Positions 1 to 12,592 of a stretch of 64,000 nucleotides of DNA are shown piece after piece. Both the position numbers and the translations under genes were made by a program. Under the pieces are notes generated by a model, which did not search any database, was not told where the DNA came from, and worked only from the letters and a program-made list of their open reading frames with translations. Each line of letters starts with the position of its first letter. Position 1 is the first letter of the stretch. This stretch comes from Varroa destructor. Its lineage: Eukaryota; Arthropoda; Arachnida; Mesostigmata; Varroidae. Where the stretch lies: the NCBI RefSeq assembly GCF_002443255.2, contig NW_019211454.1, positions 36,057,877 to 36,121,876 on the forward strand, in the 5' to 3' direction.

Positions 1-103
1 ATATATGGGTTGCCTAGTGTAACGTACAAACGAATAACCAAGAACAAGGTCATACAAAGGCTGTACGAATATACCACAACACAGAATAGGTCCTAGACTA
101 GTG

Positions 104-300
104 TCAATCTTCTTTCGGGCTCGATTCGGTTTCTGAAAGGCGATGTCTAGCGTGGGCGCCTACTTGGACCGGATCGTTCCGACGTGCGTTAGCTTGACTC
201 TGTTTCTGATACGTGCATAAATCGTCTGGTAGACATTTAATAGGCTGTATGTGGATCGAGTCGGATGGACAGACCTCACCACCAGTAACACACACATACG
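104..300 (-). CDS. Candidate non-finger terminal exon, 64 codons
   Basis: The minus strand is open from a possible splice acceptor (ATTATGCCTAG then CG, preceded by a T-rich run) to a TGA. If used, the acceptor leaves two bases of a split codon, the same phase as the seven zinc-finger exons of this window. The predicted 64 residues are polar, with four cysteines in the first third and a basic to acidic tail (ARHRLSETESSPKED). No domain is recognised. Codon third positions are GC-richer than the surroundings, which favours coding. There is no ATG near the start, so it would only make sense as an internal or terminal exon. It may equally be a chance open frame, because one acceptor in three would show this phase at random. 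Confidence 0.25.
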
Positions 301-2272
301 CTAGGCATAATGCTTTTTAATTGAAAAAAAAGTATAACAAATGCTAAGCTAAAATTCGTATGTTCTTGCCTTCCATTTTTATGTGTACTCCCTCTATCAT
401 TGCAGCATAGTTAGTAAGCTCTGAACGAGCGTGAGTAATATGCGTAAGACGTCCATCTGCGATTAAATATTGTGTAACTCTCGGTGTTGAAAATGTGTTT
501 CGCAGAACAGATCATGTCGTATGCGATGATGATTAATTGAAGATTATCGCTAAACACTGAAGCGGTATCGAACTTGTGCTCAATGATTATTATATTGTTT
601 TTGAAAGAGCGATTAATGAAGTCGGTAGTTTTTTTGAAAACGAAAGTCACACAAAAATGTAATTGGGCCACGCATGTGCATATTTTCCAGGTTGAAGACC
701 TCTACGCTTTACTTCGTAGTGAATAACGGGCAAAGCGACAGAGGACTGACATAGAGATAACATAAAGTAACACATTTGTTATCACACATAGCCTTTTCTT
801 TTTTCACTGTTTGCCTCTAACAAAAAGGTTGTATCTTTAAAACGAATGCATATACATATACAGATTGATAATAATAGTAAATTATAAGATTTGAGGTTTC
901 TTGTTGTTATGACAACACTATACACTCACTCATTATGACATTGAGAAAAGCAACGTCCAAAATACACCCACTTGGCCTCTCAGTAAACGTACCCAGCAAC
1001 TTGCCCACATACGCAATCTGACAAGACCAGCTCGTTCTGTATTGACCAGTGGCCGGGTCGTAAGTTTAGAGTAAAAATAACAGGGCGAAAATAACGACAA
1101 ACGATCTTCAAGCAAGTATTGCCACGGTCGATTATCGACGAATTGATACGAACAATACGCCCCTGTTACTAACCGAAAATTCGGAAACCTAATTACAGAG
1201 GAGCTTGAAGCGCGACCTTCCTCTATAGCGGTTCCCCGATATATCCGTGCTAGATTAAAGTAAGCGGGGTCCAAAAGCACACGCACCATATTTTCTCGGT
1301 TTTCTAAATTAGAATTAAAATATATTTAATGTACATCTCGTGTGCATACGCAATGAACTATATCTGTCGCCTAGTGTTTATGAAAACAATGTTTGATCTG
1401 AGTGGTTGCGTACGGGTGCACATACTTGAGCCTAATACATATTTTTTTCGATAACATTTTTCAGACGAAGATTGATACCACTGGCCTCGACTGATAGAAA
1501 AGCCTCCCGTAAATCTATTCGGCCGTTACACACTGTTAAAAAGGTCCATATTCGCACATTTATCAACCGAAATTCAAATAATCAGCTTAAATATAAACAA
1601 CGTCAGCCATGTGTAAAAGCAGAGAAAAAAATTTCTGCACATGTCGGACACTGAAAATTTTCGTGTGACGAACTTAGGAGATATTAACACTCTACAATAT
1701 GTTGTTTAAGCGCGTTAGAAGAATTCTCGTCTCCATACTTTAATTCGATTAGTATATCCTTAAATGACTTGATGCTCAAATCTACGGTAAATCGATACAC
1801 GTTATTTTTGCTGAAACTTCGTCATATAATAGCGCAGTTACATCTATTCACAAGGCCGTCGGTTTTGTTTCAGCACCGATCTCTGACGCCTACTAATCAA
1901 AACTTAATTGTCATTGTTTAAGTTACTGTTTGCACGTAACTAGTCTTCTTAATTATGTTTTGTTCCTCACTCTGTGACTCTTTGGAATAATCGGTACGGT
2001 TAGCAAATTGCTGTATGAGAAATAGGATGTGATCGAACGCATTCCCAGGAGTATTTCAATATCGAACTGCTTCTGGGTTCAAAAATTAGTGTACTTACGG
2101 TAGCTCGCTTTGACCATTTCTCCACCCTCGCTCCAACCCAATGTGAATGACCAGTCAGCTATGATGTCATAAAGGGTCGTGAAGGCGATCCATAAACGAA
2201 GAGCTCTAAAGCCAATCTCCCCAGGTTATTTTCTTAGGAAGAATAATTTCGATGCTGCTAACAATATAACAA
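301..2272. other. AT-rich non-coding stretch
   Basis: I see no finger exon or known domain. A 118-codon minus-strand open frame at 933-1289 is listed separately. The rest is AT-rich sequence with stops in all frames and reads as intron or intergenic DNA downstream of the 2273-2658 exon. Confidence 0.5.
933..1289 (-). other. Unidentified 118-codon open segment
   Basis: This minus-strand frame starts at an ATG and ends at a TGA. It is locally less AT-rich than its flanks. The product is mixed in character, has no signal peptide or repeated motif, and matches no family I recognise. It could be a decayed mobile-element piece or a chance open frame. Confidence 0.15.
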
Positions 2273-2658
2273 TCAGCAGATATTGTTGTCGTCGTGACCG
2301 TCAAGCACGATGGCGTGAGCATGTGGATGATGTTTCGTGACGTGTCGGACAAGGTTACTTTTCCAATGAGTCCTGAAATCGCAGTAAGAACACTGTAGTT
2401 TGTCTTCAGTGTGACATTTGATGTGCTGATTAAGATGACCCCGTTGTTTGCTTACGTAGCTACAAAAGGGGCATTGCAGGTTGCGATCAATATGTCTTCG
2501 CATATGCTTCTCGAGATAGTGAATGCTGGCGGTGGAGTAATCGCATTGAGTGCACGTGTATCGGACGTCTCCAGGGACGCCTAACATAGAAAGCGTGGTA
2601 GAACCTCCAAGCCAGGACACTTCGCTGCTGTCAAGCATTTCTATTTGGACGCCCCCGC
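2273..2658 (-). CDS. Alternative C-terminal zinc-finger exon, three C2H2 fingers (lola-type)
   Basis: This terminal exon of a C2H2 zinc-finger protein, probably a nuclear DNA-binding C-terminus, gives 127 residues after a split codon. The acceptor is TTTATTTTACAG with GC following, and the splice phase leaves one base to the upstream exon. Finger 1 uses C35, C38, H51 and H55. Finger 2 uses C62, C65, H78 and H82. Finger 3 uses C89, C92, H105 and H109 or H110. The linkers are short (IDRNLQ, TEDKLQ), not the TGEKP type. The CPFCSY and KQRGHL wording is typical of lola-class BTB-ZF alternative exons. The open frame runs upstream through the acceptor without a convincing ATG, so exon use is more likely than a free-standing gene. 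The closest relative in the window is the 4725-5425 exon. The fingers are near certain; the exon start is well supported; the parent gene is inferred. Confidence 0.9.
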
Positions 2659-4724
2659 CTGTAAAATAAAGGCGATTTCGATTAGGTGTTTGCGCAAAAC
2701 GAATAAAGGAAGCAGGGAGACACGGCTCTACGACAATCATCATAGATAGCTGCGGTAAATTAATGCCATAGTCGACCATTCTACCCATGCAGGTGATATA
2801 TCCACACGTCATCGGCGACTTCTCTGCGCCTGCTATTGCTTCGAAAGTAATTATCAACTTTACTCACGCTATATTAAACCAATATTTGCTTTGGGGTGTT
2901 CAAGATAAACTAGGCAAAACCTTCAGCGTCTGCGTCATATGAATAACGACTCCTCTTTTATTGGGAAATAATCAGAAGTCTTGTGTGTGACAACATCGAC
3001 AGTTGTGCTCCTTTTGTCTAGAACAGCTCCAACGAGACCCTATAGAAAACTGGTGTTTCCCACACTCGTCCACATAATTGATCTGTAAGAAAAGCTTTAT
3101 TAGACCGATGCGATTAGCATACAGTAGTTTAAGAAGATGCACCTTAATTAGCATAGAAGTAGCTGGTAAAAAATGAGCCAAACCATTCAATGTATTAAGG
3201 CGATTCTATCTCTTGCCCTAAATTATATAGAATAAAAACATGTATTTTCTTATAACGAAACATAACAACATGCACTTTGTATTTATTGAAGATCGCATAG
3301 CAAGTTCTTCCACTGGACTGTGTAACTGTTTTGGTTCACGTCCATTTTAAAGTATCGCTTTAATCAGAACACAGGACACTCTAGCCTGTCTACTTTTTAC
3401 AGGAATAACACAAACGCGTAAATTGATTGTAAGTCGAAAGGGGACGTCTGTTTAGTCCAATGACGAGTCCTATTTTAACGACCATGATGAGTTTGATACT
3501 GTTGGCATGTGGTAGGTAGACGTTTCGGTAGTGTGGCTTATTTTTTCGGGCCTTTATGCTTCGTCCTGTGTTTACGTATACATCAGCTGTCTACAAGTGG
3601 GGCATGTCTAATTTTAATCTCATATTGATTCGTTTAAGAAATCAGCATACCCAACTACTGCCGTTTTGTATTGGCCGCACGACGTTCATATTGATAGCCA
3701 GTCAAATCGAATTCCCTATATATTTCACACTGTTAACTCGTACGTTACGCAGACCTACCAATATGTCGTATATGTTTCGTGATAACGTAAAAAAAAACGA
3801 TAGGACACTTTAAATTTTGCTAATCTAAAAGAAAAACTGATTGGGCAAATGAAATGGGTTCTAGGACCTCACGAATGTGCAACCTATCCGACCCGTCACT
3901 CTCCTACAAACGACAAAGCAGGAATGTATCTTACATCTAAATACTGAATAAGATCTTAAAAGCTAGCTAGAGGTCTAAAATAGGGCAATGAAAATAGGCA
4001 GCGATACGTGCCTACAAACCGTTCGGAATTTTCGTATTGAATAAATATCTAGTGCGAAGAATTTTTGATTTAACGGCCGGATAATACGTGCGTATCAACT
4101 AGGTGAACATGTACTAGGTAACATACGAAAGCTTCCCTAGAGCAGGGCTACTCAAATCCACTCTCTTTTCTCAATTCGCGTAATGCACACAAGGAACGTG
4201 GGAACATAGCTTCACACATACTGATCAGGGCCATAACAGAAGATGGTTGACAAATAGCCAATTGCTTATACAGAAATATGGCAGACAATACCGATGAGTC
4301 TTTGAGAAAATAGGTAATCAGTTCGCTAGTCTTCACGATACTTCAGTTGCCGGTAAACATCTGCTGGCTTCGAATTTCGTGTTGTATTTACATATAGGTC
4401 ACAGTGTAGCCGTCGCAGGCAACGACCGGCGCTTTCCTCGACTACTCTTTTCGACTCTGCACAGAACGTGTAGTTTTGACTTGAGACAGGATCATCAAAA
4501 TGAATATTTCGTATTTTCAAAGCTATCTTTCTTGAACGACCGAGTGGTCGACTTTTCAGCCTGCCAGAAACATTTCAAAGCGTTCTGTCACAATTATCAA
4601 GTTGTATTTGAACATCTGCCCGCAAACAATAGGACTTGCCTTGGCAGTGTCCAGTCGTGCGTAAATGGTATTACCGGAACTGTCTCGCAAAAATGCACAA
4701 GCGCATCCATTATCTAGACGCATT
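2659..4724. other. Intronic stretch with one possible degenerate finger exon
   Basis: This lies between two minus-strand finger exons. It holds the weak candidate at 2972-3082 and otherwise AT-rich sequence. Open frames at 4326-4717 on both strands overlap each other and show no domain. Confidence 0.5.
2972..3082 (-). pseudogene. Possible degenerate zinc-finger exon
   Basis: A strong acceptor (GCTTTTCTTACAG then ATC) precedes a short minus-strand frame, read in phase 0, that is rich in Cys and His. It contains DECGKHQFSIGSRWSC followed by SRQKEHNCRCCH. This lines up with a finger of C2HC style if the first Cys codon was lost just before DEC and the first zinc-binding His changed to Cys. Unlike the intact cassettes the finger-like frame is phase 0, so the shared upstream exon would not read it. 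It could be a decayed cassette or a chance Cys/His-rich frame. Confidence 0.25.
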
Positions 4725-5425
4725 TCAGCGTACTCTTGAGTAAGTCGGTAGAGGTCTGCCGGGGTGCAAGGTTTCTGCGTGGCGTTGTAAACTTCGCAGC
4801 CAGCTCGTCTTGAAGCTACAGTACGGACAATATAGCGACTTCCTACTGTGGCTCTGCATATGGCAATTGAGATGGCCACGGTATCTGGTCTTGTACCCAC
4901 AGTCAGGACACTGCAAGCTTCGGTCAGATTCGCTATGGCCATGCGACGCTGCATGGTCCGAATCTGAACCCGTTAAGGATTCCGTCACGAACCCCGTATC
5001 CCGACCATGCCAGGAGCTATCAAGTACAATTAGCTTCGTTGACGACTGCGTCGCTACGGAAGATTGCATTTGTCTTTGCGATTGGTGAGGCTTCGGGACG
5101 ATGTGCGACATGCCGCATGGTACAGTCGCTGTGATATAGCTGGGGGCAGAAAGAATTAGATTATGCATTCTTTCGACATACGGTACATGCTGAAGGGCGC
5201 CATCGATATCGAGTCCTTCAAATGACGCTATCTTACTTAACAAATCGAACTGTTCGGTGAGTTGTTTGATGTGGTCAGTTGTTGCGCATTGCTTTACCGT
5301 TGGGGAGTGCCGCAATGGCGACATAGAGCAGCTTGCTGGTTTTGATTTCTCCATGGTTCCGTATTCCAAAATCTGCCGTTTGACACTTTCGAACGGTTCG
5401 CTAGAGACTTCAACAATTGTACCAA
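4725..5425 (-). CDS. Alternative C-terminal zinc-finger exon, two C2H2 fingers (lola-type)
   Basis: Acceptor ATTGATTACAG with TT following, same splice phase as the other cassettes. The exon gives 232 residues. The first 165 or so are low in order: Ser, Thr, Gln and His rich, with a short predicted helical part around DHIKQLTEQFDLLSKIASFE. A finger pair ends the exon: C172, C175, H188, H192 and C199, C202, H215, H220 (the second has His-X4-His). The linker SRKSLY is not TGEKP. The pair closely parallels fingers 2 and 3 of the 2273-2658 exon (RGHLN in finger one, CPYCSF or CSYCDF in finger two), which suggests tandem duplication. No ATG explains the start. The likely product is a DNA-binding isoform tail of a BTB-ZF transcription factor; the partner exon is not in the window. 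Confidence 0.9.
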
Positions 5426-6275
5426 CTGTAATCAATCATTTTTTCGGGGTTAGTAGCCATTCTCCTTATGATCGACAAGAGGATCTGCAGAATGAAACAC
5501 AGAAATTTAATAGCCGTTCGTAGTGAACGTGGCAACGAGCGCTGAATTGAATGAAATTACTTAAAATGTACAATCTTATAATTAAATTCTTACAACGACA
5601 TCGCATTTTGTAGTAGTGTGCTATTTGTAGCGTTCATCTGATTTTGTAAAGTATTATCACTTATTTCTAGAGCTCAAAACGCATTGTATGCTTTCATATT
5701 TTGCTTTGATACTGCTGGTGATTCAATAGAGCTGCCACTTAAGAAAAGCTTCACTTTTCACCGACTTGTTAACCCGTCAAGTTTTGGCCACGCTGATATC
5801 CTGAAAGAACACAAACTATATTAGGTCACTATTCACCATATACATCTATTTCTGATAGTGTGAAGGCCTCATCCCAACTATATTAGAATATCCCTTCTAT
5901 AAGAAAAACGCAGGCTAACTTTTTATGGTCCCTATTTTTTTCAAATAAAAACACATCAGTTTACTTGCTACAAAAATATATAAAGTAATAACAACATCAG
6001 TTTCTTCATTTATTAATTAAAAAAAAGCAATGTTATAATTTCCTACTGGGTGATCAGCATCATTTTATTATGTTGTTGTCTTCGTTCTCTGTATGAACTG
6101 GAATGAGACATTGGATTTTCACATGTAGAACCGACACTATCACCATCACTGTGATCATTTCCAGTCGTCCTAACAATTATATCGGTGTGCCTAGACGAAA
6201 GCTGATTTATGTATATCTTCATAAAGAGTCGAATTGGCTGGCCACAGCTAGTATCTTGCTATTTAAAGCAGCAAG

Positions 6276-6402
6276 CCTCTCTCGCTCGCTCGCTCTCTCT
6301 CTTTCTCCCTCCCTCCCTCCCTCCCTCCCTCCCTCTCTCGCTCGCTCTCAATCTCTCCTTCCCTCTCTCTCAATCTCTCCCTCTCTCTCAATCTCTCATC
6401 TA
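6276..6402. repeat. CT/CCCT low-complexity tract
   Basis: About 125 bases of near-pure pyrimidine on the plus strand: CTCG and CTCT runs, then several CCCT units, then CAATCTCTC-type units. This is simple repeat sequence. The Leu/Ser/Pro-rich and Arg/Glu-rich frames across it are products of the repeat and not genes. Confidence 0.9.
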
Positions 6403-8060
6403 TATCATCATTTATACTACAATGGAGCTCATTAACAATTACAAACATGTTTTTCAATACATATATGGATAGCACCGTAGGTATATGCCACCTTCCGCCT
6501 GGCGGTATCGTCTATGACCATTCAAAACTTCTATGCAAGATCAGTTCAGTCCATCATGCAAGACGCTGTCAATTGACTGGTTTGACTTGAACCAAGTTAG
6601 CTTTCCACAATTGAAAGTATTTATATTTTTCGAGTACAGGTGCTCTTGAGCTGAATTAGTAAATTGTCAGATAACCATTTATCAGCGATGGAGAAACTGC
6701 AGCGTTTACATAGTCGTATTTCACCGTACACTTTATTCTTTGTTTTACCATTATTACTAATTCGTTTCTTTCATTTGCCCAGATCCTGCGGACTCTCACA
6801 CCACGTGTATAAGCGTTATTTCTTCTCTCTGTTTGTTTGTTTACTTATACGTGTCCCGATCGTATTCGCTATACCCTTCGATACAGTTGGCTTTGTGTAA
6901 GCTAAAAGCATTGGCCTTGTAATTCGTCCGATAAATCTGAATTTAGAAAGTAAAAAAGCAACAATCTACCAAATAAGATGGCCTCGATTTTTCCTCTCAA
7001 TAACTTCCTGTTCAGTTTTCATGCAGCAATCGTTTTTGTTTCATGAAAATTCGTAAAGGGAATCGAACTTTTTACATCGCACTTGGCCGAGTCTTCTGAT
7101 CAAGATAGGTCCTTGTGACCTTGTCCTTAGCGTTAAGGCAAGCAGGCAAGAAAAAGGAATCCCGACGAAAAAGATAACACTGCATTGTCTATACAATGTA
7201 TAGCGGAACGTTTGCATTAATAACAATTATAAAATATGTATATAATTTTTAATAGGCTTTTTTGAGCTAGGAAGAAAGAGCCGGTAAAAACGAAAAGTGT
7301 CGCTATAGCGTCTTATGTATGCTCATCATATCATACAAGCACATACGCCTAGAACATAGCCGATCTGTAAGCTTGATTTGTCAAGTTACGCGACCAAGGC
7401 ATATGGCTGTATGCGTGATAGGTTGTGGTATATAGTACAAGATTTGACTTAGACTTTACCTTAACAACAAATCCCGAAAAATGCTTAGCCAGACTAGTCT
7501 GCAAAAGGATTACTTTCGTTCAGACATACTTGATACACCTCACCTAATATTAAAGAAAAGTTCATTTTTAAGTAGCCAAAAGTTTTCAGTAGCTGCGCAC
7601 ACGCTGTTATATATAGCGTTCGTGCGTACATTAGGCTTAAATTTTATCGTAGTTCAGGTGAATTAATTATAGGTGATCGAGTCACCAGTGCGGGATCTGC
7701 GCGTGTATTTTAATTAACAAAATATACTCTAGTAAGCTACTAATTTACGGGCTCTTTTTGAACTATGCTCATCAGCGGACATTTTGCAAGTAACGTTTAC
7801 AGACGCCAACTAATTTCAACAAGTTGCAAAACAGTCTAACCCGAACACAGGACTTTCATAAGATTCGTTCGGAAATGAAACTTTCAATGGCATGTTCTGC
7901 CACTATGACATATGAGTCGTGAATTTTGACCGAACGTAAGTAATCGTATTGAACTGTTAATTAAAATACAATTTTCAAGACGTGAACCATTTCGAAGTTG
8001 ATCAATGCATGGCTTTATGCTAACTTATATAATAGAAATGCGAGATCTACCAACCTGTGC

Positions 8061-8081
8061 TTATATATATATATATATATT
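8061..8081. repeat. (TA)n microsatellite
   Basis: Uninterrupted TA dinucleotide run of about 10 units. Confidence 0.9.
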
Positions 8082-8806
8082 GCTAATGTGAATTCACAGT
8101 AAACCGTTGTCATGTCCGTAGGCCAACTCACATTAGGTCTTCGCTTTGTTGGTCGGATAAGCATATGATTGGCTTTTACTTTATGGCTAATTATGGCTAA
8201 CAATACCGAACGATAAGAGAGCTGTTTTCCGTTCCGTAGCTCAGTCGATTCTGTTTCAAAAGCTATCAATGATAGGCTCCGCTACAATGTAATCTGTTTA
8301 GTGTGGACAGCCACAGAAGCGAAGTGGCCTAGAGTTCCTTCATTGCATTCGATCATAACCGTAATTAGTGCTACTGTGCATTACAGTATCGCTCTTTCTA
8401 CGCGGTCTCGATAGTACTCGCGATGATCAGATCACGAATGGTCTGTCTCATTTCAATACGAATGTATATGCGTCGGGTACTACCTAAGGAAGTGTGTCCT
8501 ACCCTCAGTGAACACACGTGTTGATATTATACTATGTGGATGTACATTTTTTACCTACCCAAAGTTTTATTTCCTTTACCGTGTAGGTAAACTGTCGATA
8601 GCCTATTCCGCTATCTGTACAAGTTGCTGACACGACAAGAAAAAATAAGTTTAAGAAAAGAAAACATTTGCTGTCTCTTACCAACTACAGTACGTGTTCT
8701 GGAGGAGGTGAGAGGTGGGCCACTCGAGGTCGGACGGGCGGTCTAAGGCACGATCGTTAAAAGTTAGCAACCTTTCTCACCATCCTGTATTTCAGCTCGA
8801 ACATTG

Positions 8807-9013
8807 TCAGACACAGACGAAATAGCCTTGTGTAATCGGAGCCGCCCGAATATTAAGACGACCGTCTTTTGCAGTAATTCCGGAAGATATGTTAACGTTT
8901 GTCGTGTGTGAACCACCGGATTCCAAGACCACCTCACTGCCAAAAAATTCAGCGATGTTATTGTTGGCAAATGGTAAAAATGCACCCCTTGCATAAAACC
9001 ATCGTGGAGGCGC
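8807..9013 (-). other. Unidentified coding-like open segment, 68 codons
   Basis: On the minus strand, after a possible acceptor (GTGACTTCAG then GCG, phase 0), a frame without an ATG stays open for 68 codons to a TGA. The translation looks protein-like (for example SEVVLESGGSHTTNVNISSG) and uses GC-ending codons more than its flanks, but I recognise no family. Polyadenylation-like TTTATT (minus-strand AATAAA) occurs near 8569. A different frame over the same bases is also open, so the reading frame is not secure. Confidence 0.2.
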
Positions 9014-11092
9014 CTGAAGTCACTGCGTCTTCATATGACCTTACAGTTCTGAGGACTAAATCATGAAGTGCAACGTGCTAGTGCCTTCACATTTTGTTTT
9101 TTAGCAAATTTTTCGTATTTATCTCTTTATCCATGTATCGCTTTGCTCGAAGTGAACTATTGTAGTGGTCTGAAGATCTATTAAGTCTCGCCCAATCTTC
9201 GCTGCAACGGTAGAGCATTCAATAGCGAAAAGATCAACGGAATTCGGACCACAATTGTGGCTACTGATTTTTACACTGGGTAGTTTGCGCGAATATGCGT
9301 AACTATTTTATGCCCTATGGCATCTAACTGTCTATTGGCATTTAAAATACTTTCAACTGTTGTAATGTCCTAGTTCTCTGATGCCTAAAAGCCACTCAAG
9401 GGTTTGATATCGAATTCGCTGGCGAATCCGGCGGTTCATAGATATTCGTAACCCACGTGGATAACTAACAGCTTGTTAGGTAATTTGCTCAGTCTAAGTA
9501 TGCAAAAGTCGAGAGCTTAAAAAGGGGTCCCTTAGCTAGGTAGTTATCGTAGCTCGACGCCTAACCGCCACAGACTTGTTCTGGAATGTATAATTAGTAC
9601 AGATTTCGGCCAGATCATTTCGGCCCTTTCCTTCCTTTACAGTCAGGGCGATCCTGCCCAAATTTTATCAAAATCACCGGGTTCTAGCTGTAACTACGTC
9701 TGTGCATGTATCTAGCTGTTGAAATATTCATTGAATACTTCAGTCTACTGCGGTCGTTACCTAAAATGTTCATTTTCAGTAGTCAGTGCGTACCATGTTT
9801 TGTCACGGTTCAGCTAACTACCGTCCTTTGTAGTTGTCTGTCTGCTACATTCGTTTAAAGTATGTAAGCAAAAACAGCGCTAGACAACCGCCTGGTAGAT
9901 CCTCACATACATTTTCCTTAATCATATCCCCTTAACATTCACCATCTGCACCGGTTCATCGATAAACGATGTACATGTATATATATAACACTATTTATAG
10001 ATTCTGCTAACTTTTTTAACTGCAGAAGTTTCTGTTGTGACCCATGCCTGTTCCTTACTCAGATATGATATGCACATAAGATGCGCACAAATTCATGTTC
10101 GCGTATATATCTATACACATATATGGATGTTGTATTTCTTGTTTACAGAGCTTTTTACCACGTTTGCATAGAAAATACGACATGCCTTCTTTTTGACCCG
10201 GCGTCAATACAGAATAGATTTCCTTTTGGTTATTATAGTTCGAGGAAAAACGCTGCCTTGACCAGGTCCCGCCTTGACGCTTGCGACACGACCGTTAAGA
10301 GCGGCAAAACTTTCACAGAACATGTTCAAACAAACTGTTCCACGAAGCGTTTTGCTGACCTTGGCAAGTCGTTGCCGGAAAGCTCAGAGTATACTTGATA
10401 TCAGGCGCTCGGAGGAGACAAATATCGTCGTAGCGAAAACGCCATTAAGTGTCATCCATGTGCTACTGGTCGCCATCTAGATAACACTAGTATCAAACTG
10501 AACGATGAGTACATATTGTTCGACAACAGGAAGGTCTGTTAGTTGTCAAGAGCCCGCTTTAAAAGATTCGCCGGTAGCGAGATACTTCTGCGCCACTCTG
10601 TGACGCATAATGGGGTAATATCATTACAAGTAACGTCCAATACTATTTCAACATATTTTGCCATTTGTCAGCTGGGAGTATGCAATGTTGTAACTGTATT
10701 CATGATAAGGCACCATCAGAACCAAAGGTGCACTGCTAATTCGACGAGATAGCGGTGTAATTAGGGGTGCCTTTGTAAAATGTACTTGCTGTCACAGTGT
10801 CCCCCCGTATCAACATGAATAGAAATAATAGTAAGGCTATATATACTTATATATAACAATACGTTCGCATGATCGGTCCCGTGTTCCCGTTAGTGTGTTA
10901 GCGTGTTCAGCAGAGTGCTTCTACCAGTTGGCGTACACCGACATTTATCATCATACACCGGTCTTACTATCAGTTTCATTTGTATTGCAGAGCACACATC
11001 ACATGTTCAGTTTCTATTCTATTAGTCTAAATAATCTTCCTTTCTCTGTTCCTGGTTCTCGTTATTTCGTCCGCTTCTCTTCACTCGCAATC

Positions 11093-11096
11093 TGTG

Positions 11097-11128
<32 letters not shown>
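11093..11128. repeat. (TA)n microsatellite with TG interruption
   Basis: Near-continuous TA dinucleotides over about 35 bases, broken by one TG. Confidence 0.85.
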
Positions 11129-12592
11129 AGTGCGTATACATACCATTGATACATTAATAATAATGGTCATAATATTAACTATATAAATTTCCTTCTTGAG
11201 CACTTAAGGCAAGGTGATACGTATATACGGTCTGCGCCCTCTGCGGCGCTATCAGGGACAGCTGCTAGACGGCTGTCAGGGATAGGGATTTAGATTATGA
11301 CGTCTCCAAATAGGTTGTGCGAACGACACACACGTTTAAGAAATCAAATTCACAATAGATTTCACACGAGTTTCTTATTCATTGTTCAGCTACTGCTTTC
11401 TATGCTAGTTTTGTTTATCTCTTGCTTGAAATAATACCATAATGAAACATAATAACACCGTTTCTCAAATCCTACTCATTTTTCTTCCATGACGTTTTAT
11501 AGAACTCTTAGTTATTCCTGTTGATTTCTAACCTATCAAAGAAAAGTCTGCGAAAGGCTCGTGTGCGTTTCGGATGGAGACGTTCTGACATGGCAGCACA
11601 CGAGTAAGTGTTCCTCTTCACAATTGTTCAATATATATCTAAGTATGTATATTTCCCTCATAGGCATGTATATTTACTACTTTCCGCTTCTGCGACTCTG
11701 CCAAGCTTTGGCTTGAGAACGACGCAGATAATAAGCTCAGTTAATTGTTGGATCAACATTTTTTCTTCTGTCTATAGCATCGTTGCTTAGAGTTAACAAT
11801 CTTACTGCTTTTTTCTGTCAATGAAAAAGATCAGCACCGGAAAACATGCCGATAGATGAACAATAGCATTTTCAAAAGTTTCGCTCACATTGTCATCCAC
11901 AAAAAATGTTGTTCTGTTATGAAATTGGCTCGTTATAAACAGTAGCAACAAGGTATGAAATTATCTCTAGAAGTGCTGGGCGAGCCCGGGGCTTTGATGC
12001 CTAGCAAGGGTCGACCAAGGTTTGGGGTCATTTTGTGTGGAAGCCATAACTTTTTGCAGCTAAACGCCATATGATCGACATTAAAAGTACTTTCATCAGC
12101 GTGTCATCTATTAGATCAGAAACGTTGCCCTATCTTTCCTCTTTTAAGATTATGCTGCTGTAGAATGCAGTTACCTAGAGCAGTCGAACGGTGTCAGCCG
12201 CAGGTAAAGCTGGATAGCATTTGTAAATTGTTTGATTAATATTACATTTTCCAGTTTGCCTATCGATATTTGTATAGCTTGTACGTTCTACAATTGTATA
12301 GCGAAAATACGAACGCGGCATGGTCTTATCACTGAGGTAACGAAAGCATATGAATATTAAGACGGCGATATGCTAAAGAGCTGCAAGCAAGCAGAGGTTA
12401 AAAGTAATGGATAACAACGCTAAATCGTATAGCCAAGCGCGTTCCCTTGACTTCCCCAAAAGAACTGAAGTGTTCAACGCTATATAGAGAATCTCACGCC
12501 ATCTCACCCATTCCCTTAACGAAAGATTTTTGTGCCGGGCTGGTAGATCCTATTGGCGATTTCCTTTTTTTTTTTTTGCCCGAAGTGTAAAT

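Larger units (their letters stand above)
5426..12592. other. 7-kb intronic or intergenic stretch
   Basis: No zinc-finger exon is visible on either strand. It contains the CT-rich tract at 6276-6402, (TA)n at 8061-8081 and 11093-11128, an unidentified open segment at 8807-9013, and a strong isolated plus-strand acceptor at 9642 after a long pyrimidine run. Overlapping frames at 10081-10480 show no domain. The remainder is AT-rich, with stops in all frames. Confidence 0.5.

Noticed and set aside
4379..5523. Plus-strand and other minus-strand frames over the 4725-5425 exon
   Set aside because: Shadows of the real minus-strand finger frame; no domain of their own.
6103..6475. Overlapping Leu/Ser/Pro-rich and Arg/Glu-rich frames
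   Set aside because: Products of the CT-rich simple repeat, open in several frames at once.
11210..11300. TVCALCGA read as the start of a zinc finger
   Set aside because: A stop codon follows after a few residues and no His pair is present.
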